Of a DNA stretch of 12,967 bases, positions 1 to 6,681 are shown in pieces. The stretch covers positions 1 through 12,967 of the forward strand of contig NZ_CALETI010000160.1 of NCBI RefSeq assembly GCF_937920075.1, read 5' to 3'. The translations under genes were made by a program, and so were the position numbers. Positions within the stretch are counted from its first letter, which is position 1; each line of letters opens with the position of its first letter. Below the pieces are notes generated by a model. The model ran no database searches and was not told the origin of the DNA. It was given only the letters and a program-made list of their open reading frames with translations. The stretch comes from an uncultured Agitococcus sp. GTDB taxonomy: Bacteria; Pseudomonadota; Gammaproteobacteria; Pseudomonadales; Moraxellaceae.

Positions 1-462
1 TAAATGAAAACCTGCATCGGGAAATTCGCGTTGAATGGTGCTAATAAACTGTCGATTTAAACCAAAATTCATCAATCCCAAAGACACATCTAGCCAGTCA
101 GCCTTTCTCAATCCTTCGACTAAAGCATTATGATGAAATGGCGTAATTTTATGATGATTATCAATCATTAAGCTCACATCGTCTTGCCAATATGAGTGTT
201 GAATTTCAGCTAAATAAGTTTTGGCACGATTAACAGAGGGTGGCAGATAATCTAGGGTGTTATCTGTCCAAATGCCTAAATCATGAAAAGCGACTGCAAC
301 AGCACCTTTATTGAGATTGTCTGGTGTTTTGGCGACAAATGCAGCATAAAAATTAAGTACGCGATAACAATGATTTTTATAAGCTGTAAAATCTCCTTTT
401 AGTGAAGATTTGTGAAGCTCTAAAATAATATCTAATAGTTGATGTTGGCGAATAATTTCCAT
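1..462 (-). CDS. HD-domain protein (putative metal-dependent phosphohydrolase), C-terminus beyond window
   Basis: The minus strand is open for 154 codons from ATG at 462 to the window edge, so the C-terminus is missing. An AGGA-type ribosome binding site lies a few bases upstream of the start. The residues fit the HD metal-binding pattern: H31 in a helix (NHCYRV), the H60-D61 doublet in AFHDLGIW, H103-H104 in DNHHK, and D122 in RKADWLD. The HD superfamily comprises metal-dependent phosphohydrolases that act on nucleotides, cyclic nucleotides or phosphoesters; the substrate cannot be told from this fragment. There is no signal peptide, so the protein is probably cytosolic. The gene is divergent from the macroglobulin gene with only 76 bases between their start codons. 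The HD assignment is fairly sure; the specific function is unknown. Confidence 0.8.
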   Translation of the reverse strand, partial: MEIIRQHQLLDIILELHKSSLKGDFTAYKNHCYRVLNFYAAFVAKTPDNLNKGAVAVAFHDLGIWTDNTLDYLPPSVNRAKTYLAEIQHSYWQDDVSLMIDNHHKITPFHHNALVEGLRKADWLDVSLGLMNFGLNRQFISTIQREFPDAGFHL

Positions 463-463
463 C

Positions 464-491
464 TTTGTTCCTATTGCCTTTGTACTATACT
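464..491 (+). promoter_or_regulatory. possible sigma70 promoter of the macroglobulin gene
   Basis: TATACT at 486-491 is a good -10 match. TTTGTT at 464-469, 16 bases upstream, is a weak -35. Transcription would start near 498 and give a leader of about 40 bases before the ATG at 539. On the other strand TATAGT (489-484) could serve the HD gene, so the two divergent promoters may overlap. This is sequence inspection only. Confidence 0.3.
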
Positions 492-526
492 AAGTCAGTT
501 TATGTTTCTTGAAATTTGTTAATTGC

Positions 527-534
527 AAAGGAGG
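527..534 (+). promoter_or_regulatory. ribosome binding site that fixes the macroglobulin start
   Basis: AAAGGAGG is a near-perfect Shine-Dalgarno sequence lying 4 bases before the ATG at 539. It lies inside the longer open frame that could begin at TTG 509, so it argues for the ATG. The protein that follows then starts directly with a signal peptide. Confidence 0.85.
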
Positions 535-538
535 CGAT

Positions 539-3500
539 ATGCGCCTGTTGTCTGCCGTTATTCTTTATATCATGAGTTTTAGCTTGTTTGCTTTTGATTT
601 GCAACAGGTAGTTGCCAATGCCAAAGCAACTGCTTATCAAGTGGCAGGTCAAACGGTTGCACTCAAAACCTTTAGCCCACAAGGAGATGTTGGCTCGGTG
701 GGGCAGGCAAGAGCGCGTTTTGCTGAAGATATGGTGCGAGTGGGCGACAAAAATGTGCGTAATCCTTTTATTGTTAGCTCTTCTTGTAAAAATTATGGTC
801 GTGGTCGTTGGTTAGATACACGCACATGGGCGTATAACTTTAATAATAATTTACCTGTGGGTACTAAGTGCGAATTTAATTTAGTAACAGGGCTAAAGAG
901 TGTGGCAGGTAAGCCCGTTAAAGCCTATCCCTATTATCAGTTTACCGTCGGGGATGTCACCTTTGGTTATGATTATAGTGCGACACAGGGTGTGCGTGTG
1001 GTTGATGCGTGGCCATATCATGGCAATAGTATTTTGGATGACCAAGTATTTTTGGTGAAATTAGATAAACCAACCGATCCGCGTTCTTTGCCTAGTCAGG
1101 TGTATTGTTTAACCAGTGATTCCCCTGAAAAATTGTATGCCAAATTTTTTACCATTCAAGAAACCCAAGCATGGTTAGCCAAACAAGACCAAGAGCTTAA
1201 AGATTGGTGGCGAAAAAATACCAGTCGCGAATATTACGATCAACAAAGCAATCAATATAAAACCAGCACCGTTAAAGAGTGGCGTGCCTTAAGTTGTGGC
1301 CGTCGTTTAACAGGTGGTCAACAAGTACGTTTAATTTGGGGTAAACAAGTGGCCACTGCAACAGGCCAAAAACGCACTAGCGACCAAATTTTGGCCTATG
1401 ATGTCCGTCAGCCCTTTACCGTCAGTTTTAGCTGCCCTCGACAAAGTCCCAAAGCACCATGTGTGCCCTTAACCAATATGGAGTTACGGTTTAGCGAAGT
1501 GATTACGGCGGACAAAATTAAAGCGATTCGTTTGCAAGGGAGTAATCAGGTATGGACACCCATGCCCAACAGTGGTGAGGATTTTGAAGACAGCGATTAT
1601 GTACGTTTTGCTGCACCATTTCCTGCCAATTCTGCGTTTTTATTAAGCTTGCCTTCAGGCATTGAAGATGTTTACAAACGGCCATTAACCAATGCAAAAA
1701 ATTTTCCTTTACAAGTAAAAACGGGCGGTTATCCACCGTTAGCCAAGTTTGCTGCTGATTTTGGCGTGATTGAAAAAGCAGTGGGAGCTGTGCCGTTAAC
1801 GATTCGCCAATTAGAGCCAGATATGGCCGCGCAAACTGATGCCAAACTGTATAGTTTTAAAGTGGCGGATGACGATGCCGCTTTTGTTAGTGCTTTAAAA
1901 AGTTACCAAAACATTAATAATTATGGTGCTTTAGATAAGCCGCTAATTGCCAAACAAGCTGGTGTTTCTGTACAAGCATTACCACGCAAACTGAGTGCGC
2001 GTGATTTTGAAGTGATTGGAATTCCTGTGAACACAGGTTTGTATATTCACGAAGTAGAAAGCCGTTATTTGGGCGAATGGATTAGCCAAAAACAACAACC
2101 TGCTTATGTACATACCATGAACTTAGTGACCAATTTAGGCATTCATGTGCAAATGGGCAAAAGTAATAGTTTGGTATGGGTCACTGATTTAGCCAAAGGT
2201 CAGCCTGTTGCGAATGCAACGGTGAGTGTTTGGGATTGTTATAACAATAAACAATTGTGGACAGGCCAAACGGGTGAGCAAGGTACGGTTAAAATTGCCA
2301 AAGATTTATTTAAATATCCTAAAGATACCGATAATAAAACCAGTTGCCAAAATTCACCGTGGTTGATTATGGCGAAACTGGGAGATGATCGTAGTTTTGC
2401 ACTCTCTGAATGGACAAACGGCATTGAAACATGGCGTTTTAATTTAAGCAGTGTTGACGATTATTATTATGATGAAGAAAGTGATGAATATTATGGCTCA
2501 AGCAAATCCACAGGTGATTTTGTTGCCCATACCGTTTTTGATCGTTCTTTATTGCGTGTTGGTGAAACGGTGCATATGCAACATTTAGTGAGATATGCCA
2601 AATTAACAGGTTTAAGTGCGCCCAATAAAAGCACCAATATCAATGAGGTGCTAATTGAGCATTCGGGCAGTGGTGAGCAATATACCGTGAGCACCAAGCT
2701 TAGTCCGATTGGTAATGGTGAAAGCACATGGACGATTCCTAAACAAGCCAAACTCGGCGAATACTGCGTTAAATTAAAGAAAAGTGCCGACAACTATTTG
2801 CATACAGGCTGTTTTAATGTCTCAGCGTTTAGATTGCCTGTGTTAAAAGCCAATTTGGGCATTGCAAGTCATACGGTAGCCAATAGTAGTAAACAAATTC
2901 CCTTACAGTTGCAATTACGCTATTTAAACGGCGGTGGTTATAGCAATGCGCCTGTTACACTTCGTGGGCGCTTAGAGCAGTCTTGGTTATCGTTACCGAA
3001 TTTTGAGGAATATAGTTTTGATTCTGTGCCAGTCATGGTCAATGACAAAACACAAGACAATCAAGATTTAGAGCAACAAGAATTGGTGTTGGATGACTCA
3101 GGCAGTTTAAATGCTTTAACGCCTACATTGCCTGACATTAAGCAAGTGAGTCGTGTGCAGTTAGAAATGGAGTTTAGAGACCCCAGTGGTGAAACACAAA
3201 CAGTGGGGGCAAGTAGCACCGTTTGGCCAGCCGAAGTCATGGTCGGTTCAAAAGTGGCTTCGTCTTGGGTGGCAAAAAATCAGCCTGTTGAAGTCGATTT
3301 TATTAGTGTGAATCAGCAACAACAATTGCAACCCAATACGCCCATTAAAATTCTTGGTCAGATGATTCGTTATGAAAGCCATCGTAAACGTACTTTGGGT
3401 GGTTATTATTCTTATGACACCAAAACCATTAAAGAGCCGGTCACGGTCAATTGTGGCAATCAAACCGATGCTCAAGGTCATTTACGTTGTCAGTTTAATT

Positions 3501-6313
3501 TTGCCAAAGCAGGTGAGTTGGAGTTAACGGCCATCAGCACCGATAAAACAGGCCGTCAGGCAGCAACACGCACCAGTTTATGGATAGCAGGTGAAGATGA
3601 GTGGTGGTTTGAGCAAGGCGATGATGATCGTATTGATGTTTTAGCTGACAAAAAAGATTATAAAGTTGGCGATGTTGCGCGATTACAAGTGCGTATGCCA
3701 TTCCGTGAAGCAACCGCTTTAGTGTCGGTGGTGCGTGATGGCATTTTAGAAAGTTTTGTCACGCCAATTTCGGGTAAAGATTCGGTGATTTCTGTGCCGA
3801 TTAAGCCAGAATACGCACCTAACGTCTTTATTTCAGCAACCATTGTTCGTGGTCGTAATCAACAAATTCAACCAACTGCGTTAGTGGATTTGGGTAAACC
3901 TGCCTTTAAATTGGGGATTGCTGAGTTAAAAGTGGGTTGGGAAGGTTTTCAATTAGGTGTGGATGTCAGTACCGACAAAAGCAGTTATCACCCACGCGAA
4001 CAAGCACAAGTCACCGTTAAAGTCAGCCCCAGTAAAGGTCGTGATGGTTTGCCCAATGACACCGAAGTGACCTTGGCTGTCGTTGATGAAGCTTTATTGG
4101 AACTAGCGAATAATGACTCATGGAATGTGTTGCCGTCGATGATGTTAAGTCGAGCTTATGGTATTGATAATGCAACCAATCAACTACAAGTAGTGGGTAA
4201 ACGTCACTTTGGTAAAAAAGCCTTACCAACAGGCGGTGGCGGTGGTCGAGGTGGTTCAACACGCGAGTTGTTTGATACCTTGTTGTTGTGGCAAGCCAGT
4301 ACCCCCGTTGATAGTCAAGGTATGGCACGTTTTAGCGTACCGCTAAATGATTCATTAACCAGTTTTAAATTGGTGGCGATTGCCAGTTCTCGTGAGCAGT
4401 TTGGTACAGGCTCAGCCAGCATGAGAAACACCCAAGAGTTGCAAATTCTCAGTGGTTTGCCGAGTGTGGTACGTGATAATGACCGCTATCAAGCCGAATT
4501 TACCTTGCGTAATAGCAGTCCTAACCCACAAACGGTGCAAGTGACGATTAATAGTGAGGTATTAAAAGCGCCATATCAACAATCGGTAGTATTGGCTGCG
4601 AATGGCACACAAATCATTAATGTGCCTGTGGTGATGACTGAAGGAAGTCAGAATGTCACATGGCAAGTACAGGCACAAAGCGAATTGTATCGTGATGCCT
4701 TAAAAGTCAGTCAAAAAGTCTTGCCTGCTGTTCCTATGCAAATTTTAAGTTCGGAATTAAAACAAATTTCAGCCGCAAAAGCATATCAAGGAAACTTGGC
4801 AGCATTACCAGCACAAGCTTTAGCAGGAAAAGTGTTGTTGGATGTTCAACCCAATTTGGGGGGAACTTTAGAGCCAGTCAAACAATGGTTTAGAAGTTAT
4901 CCTTATATTTGTTTAGAACAAAAAACCACTAAAGCAACAGGCTTACAAGATACCAGTTTGTGGGCTGATATTATGGGGGATTTGCCAACTTATTTGGATA
5001 AAGACGGTTTAGCCAAGTTTTATCCCAGTGAGGGCGAGTCATCGGGTTCACCTTTCTTAACAGCACATGTGTTACGTGCGGCCAAGGCATTAAATTGGCA
5101 AATTCCTGAAGATAGCCGCAATGCCATGTTGGATGGTTTATTGCGTTACGCTGAAGGCAAAGTTAACCAAGAAGTTTATCGTTATTGGATTTATGAGCCA
5201 CAATTTGATGTGGTTCAACGACACATCGAAGTCGCCAATATCTTGGCACAATATGGTCGTTTTAAACCCAACTTGTTGGATAACATTCGTTTGCAACCGA
5301 GCATCTGGCCTAATCATATTTTAATTGATTGGTATGAGTTGTTAAAAAATGCCAATAATGTCCCTAAACGTGCTGAGCGTTTAGCCGAAGTAGAGCGGTT
5401 ATTAAAAGCCAAATTAGTCCAACAAGGTGGCACTTATATCATTCTTAAACATGATAAAGACCGTTGGTGGTGGTATGACGATGACCAAGTGTTGCAAGCG
5501 CGTTTAACCTTAGCGGTGATGGGCGACAAAAATTGGCAAGATGAATTGCCGTTCTTGGTGCGTGGTTTAATTCGTCAACAACAACAAGGCCATTGGCAAG
5601 GCACACAAAGTAATTTGTGGGGCGGTTTTGTGCTAAAACGTTTTAATGATAATGCCTTGAGTATTACAGGTAAAACGCTTGCTCAATTAGGCACAGAGCA
5701 AGCCAGTACAGCATGGCCAAAAGCCACCGAAGCCAGTCCGCAAACAGTACGTTTTAATGATACCGAAAACAGTGATATGTCTTTTGCGTGGCCAAAACAA
5801 AATAGCCAAATCACTGTTAATCATCAAGGTGAGGGCAGTCCGTGGTTGCGGGTATCAAGCGCAGCGCGTATTCCAATTACCAAAGCCGATGAAAAAGGCT
5901 ATCGTATTTTTAAAGACATCATTCCTATTCAACAAAAAGTCAAAGGTGAGTGGCATGTTGGCGATGTCATGCGCGTCGAGTTGTCATTTACCTCTAGCCA
6001 AGAAATGGGTTGGGTGGTCGTTAATGACCCCATTCCTACAGGTGCAGTGTTGTTGGGACGTGGTTTAAAACGTGATAGTGAGTTGTTAAATCGGGGCACA
6101 AATGATTGGTGGCCAGTTTATGTGGAATATGCGGCGGATGCTTATCGGGCGTATTATCAATATTTACCATCGAATACTAAATGGCAAAGTGCCTATACCG
6201 TACGTCTCAATCAAGCAGGCACGTTTAAGTTACCTGCTACACGAGTTGAGGCGATGTATGCACCTGATGTGTATGGTTTAAGTCCTAATAAAACGATTGA
6301 GGTTAAACCGTAA
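539..6313 (+). CDS. bacterial alpha-2-macroglobulin with intact thioester (large extracytoplasmic protease inhibitor)
   Basis: A 1924-residue protein. It begins with a signal peptide (R2, hydrophobic core L3-F17, probable cleavage after A18) and has no lipobox cysteine. Macroglobulin-like beta domains follow. Recognisable points are FSPQGDVG near 45, a domain starting LVWVTDL near 545, the family motif FDRSLLRVGETV near 667, and the DEWW/DDDR segment before the bait-region domain. A glycine-rich linker (G1232-G1239) precedes the A2M core domain, DTLLLW...LTSFKLVAIA. The thioester CLEQ is C1458-Q1461 in the context YPYICLEQ, followed by the helical thioester domain, and a C-terminal domain ends in FKLPATRVEAMYAPDVYG. 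In this family, bait cleavage by a protease exposes the thioester, which covalently traps the protease in the periplasm. It is longer than E. coli YfhM (about 1650 residues), which is a lipoprotein paired with pbpC; no pbpC is visible here. It appears monocistronic. Confidence 0.95.
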   Translation: MRLLSAVILYIMSFSLFAFDLQQVVANAKATAYQVAGQTVALKTFSPQGDVGSVGQARARFAEDMVRVGDKNVRNPFIVSSSCKNYGRGRWLDTRTWAYNFNNNLPVGTKCEFNLVTGLKSVAGKPVKAYPYYQFTVGDVTFGYDYSATQGVRVVDAWPYHGNSILDDQVFLVKLDKPTDPRSLPSQVYCLTSDSPEKLYAKFFTIQETQAWLAKQDQELKDWWRKNTSREYYDQQSNQYKTSTVKEWRALSCGRRLTGGQQVRLIWGKQVATATGQKRTSDQILAYDVRQPFTVSFSCPRQSPKAPCVPLTNMELRFSEVITADKIKAIRLQGSNQVWTPMPNSGEDFEDSDYVRFAAPFPANSAFLLSLPSGIEDVYKRPLTNAKNFPLQVKTGGYPPLAKFAADFGVIEKAVGAVPLTIRQLEPDMAAQTDAKLYSFKVADDDAAFVSALKSYQNINNYGALDKPLIAKQAGVSVQALPRKLSARDFEVIGIPVNTGLYIHEVESRYLGEWISQKQQPAYVHTMNLVTNLGIHVQMGKSNSLVWVTDLAKGQPVANATVSVWDCYNNKQLWTGQTGEQGTVKIAKDLFKYPKDTDNKTSCQNSPWLIMAKLGDDRSFALSEWTNGIETWRFNLSSVDDYYYDEESDEYYGSSKSTGDFVAHTVFDRSLLRVGETVHMQHLVRYAKLTGLSAPNKSTNINEVLIEHSGSGEQYTVSTKLSPIGNGESTWTIPKQAKLGEYCVKLKKSADNYLHTGCFNVSAFRLPVLKANLGIASHTVANSSKQIPLQLQLRYLNGGGYSNAPVTLRGRLEQSWLSLPNFEEYSFDSVPVMVNDKTQDNQDLEQQELVLDDSGSLNALTPTLPDIKQVSRVQLEMEFRDPSGETQTVGASSTVWPAEVMVGSKVASSWVAKNQPVEVDFISVNQQQQLQPNTPIKILGQMIRYESHRKRTLGGYYSYDTKTIKEPVTVNCGNQTDAQGHLRCQFNFAKAGELELTAISTDKTGRQAATRTSLWIAGEDEWWFEQGDDDRIDVLADKKDYKVGDVARLQVRMPFREATALVSVVRDGILESFVTPISGKDSVISVPIKPEYAPNVFISATIVRGRNQQIQPTALVDLGKPAFKLGIAELKVGWEGFQLGVDVSTDKSSYHPREQAQVTVKVSPSKGRDGLPNDTEVTLAVVDEALLELANNDSWNVLPSMMLSRAYGIDNATNQLQVVGKRHFGKKALPTGGGGGRGGSTRELFDTLLLWQASTPVDSQGMARFSVPLNDSLTSFKLVAIASSREQFGTGSASMRNTQELQILSGLPSVVRDNDRYQAEFTLRNSSPNPQTVQVTINSEVLKAPYQQSVVLAANGTQIINVPVVMTEGSQNVTWQVQAQSELYRDALKVSQKVLPAVPMQILSSELKQISAAKAYQGNLAALPAQALAGKVLLDVQPNLGGTLEPVKQWFRSYPYICLEQKTTKATGLQDTSLWADIMGDLPTYLDKDGLAKFYPSEGESSGSPFLTAHVLRAAKALNWQIPEDSRNAMLDGLLRYAEGKVNQEVYRYWIYEPQFDVVQRHIEVANILAQYGRFKPNLLDNIRLQPSIWPNHILIDWYELLKNANNVPKRAERLAEVERLLKAKLVQQGGTYIILKHDKDRWWWYDDDQVLQARLTLAVMGDKNWQDELPFLVRGLIRQQQQGHWQGTQSNLWGGFVLKRFNDNALSITGKTLAQLGTEQASTAWPKATEASPQTVRFNDTENSDMSFAWPKQNSQITVNHQGEGSPWLRVSSAARIPITKADEKGYRIFKDIIPIQQKVKGEWHVGDVMRVELSFTSSQEMGWVVVNDPIPTGAVLLGRGLKRDSELLNRGTNDWWPVYVEYAADAYRAYYQYLPSNTKWQSAYTVRLNQAGTFKLPATRVEAMYAPDVYGLSPNKTIEVKP

Positions 6314-6378
6314 CGGATAGCTGGCCAAGGATTGGCTGTCAGCATACTTATAACGGAGAGATGCATTCTAAAAAATCT

Positions 6379-6406
6379 TTGAATTTTATTGTTTTTATTG
6401 TAAGAT
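6379..6406 (+). promoter_or_regulatory. promoter of tRNA-Leu
   Basis: TTGAAT (6379-6384) and TAAGAT (6401-6406) form -35 and -10 boxes with a 16-base spacer. A GC-containing discriminator (GTCCGCC) follows, as is common at stable-RNA promoters. Transcription would start only a few bases before the mature tRNA 5' end at 6417. Confidence 0.6.
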
Positions 6407-6416
6407 AGTCCGCCTT

Positions 6417-6499
6417 GCGCCAGTGGCGAAATTGGTAGACGCGCTGGATTTAGATTCCAGTCCGTGAGGGTGTGGGTTCGAGTCCCTCCTGGCGCACCA
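6417..6499 (+). tRNA. tRNA-Leu, anticodon UAG, CCA encoded
   Basis: An 83-base class II tRNA that decodes CUA/CUN leucine codons. The acceptor stem GCGCCAG (6417-6423) pairs with CTGGCGC (6489-6495), followed by discriminator A6496 and an encoded CCA. The D arm is GCG (6426-6428) with CGC (6440-6442), around a GG-containing loop. The anticodon stem CTGGA/TCCAG encloses the loop TTTAGAT, with anticodon TAG at 6451-6453. The variable region (6461-6471) can form only a short arm. The T loop TTCGAGT (6477-6483) is canonical. The T stem GTGGG/CCCTC has a T-T mismatch at its second pair (6473 and 6487); the other four pairs are Watson-Crick. The gene has its own promoter and terminator. Confidence 0.96.
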
Positions 6500-6504
6500 T
6501 ATTT

Positions 6505-6520
6505 ACTTCTCCAAAGAAGT
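6505..6520 (+). other. small perfect hairpin just after the tRNA
   Basis: ACTTCT (6505-6510) and AGAAGT (6515-6520) are perfectly complementary around a 4-base loop, CCAA. It lies 5 bases after the tRNA CCA end, in the 3' trailer. It could help 3' processing of the precursor or be incidental. Confidence 0.4.
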
Positions 6521-6522
6521 CT

Positions 6523-6559
6523 AAAAGCCTCAGCTTTGAAAAAAGTTTGAGGCTTTTTT
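6523..6559 (+). terminator. Rho-independent terminator of the tRNA-Leu transcript
   Basis: AAAAGCCTCA (6523-6532) pairs with TGAGGCTTTT (6548-6557), and a run of six T ends at 6559. The loop is 15 bases and A-rich. It may also end any readthrough from the macroglobulin gene, which has no convincing terminator of its own. Confidence 0.85.
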
Positions 6560-6622
6560 GTGTCCGTGAAATAAATAATAATTCGATACATTGCCCAAAT
6601 TAGCCAATATTTTTGACTGCAT

Positions 6623-6653
6623 AAAAAAAGCCAACACAATGTGTTGGCTTTTT
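6623..6653 (-). terminator. Rho-independent terminator of the alpha-dioxygenase gene (potentially bidirectional)
   Basis: A 13-bp perfect stem, 6625-6637 with 6641-6653, has core GCCAACAC/GTGTTGGC and a 3-base loop. Read leftward it is followed by seven T (complement of 6623-6629). It lies 29 bases past the stop codon of the minus-strand gene. The rightward T run is five bases, so it may work in both directions. Confidence 0.9.
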
Positions 6654-6681
6654 GCACAATAAATAAGCTGTTTATACAGAT

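Noticed and set aside
509..538. Alternative TTG start that would add 10 residues to the macroglobulin
   Set aside because: A near-perfect Shine-Dalgarno (527-534) sits before ATG 539, and the signal peptide begins cleanly there; the extra residues would spoil it.
6322..6338. Hairpin TGGCCAA-GGA-TTGGCTG after the macroglobulin gene as a terminator
   Set aside because: The stem is short with two wobble pairs and no T run follows, so it does not qualify as an intrinsic terminator.
6361..6408. 15-residue frame MHSKKSLNFIVFIVR preceded by GGAGAG
   Set aside because: The ribosome site is too close to the ATG, the frame is tiny and it runs through the tRNA promoter.
6211..6657. Minus-strand 148-codon frame across the macroglobulin end, the tRNA and both terminators
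   Set aside because: It is antisense to the tRNA-Leu gene. The segment GAPGGTRTHT is the familiar artefact of translating a tRNA-Leu complement.
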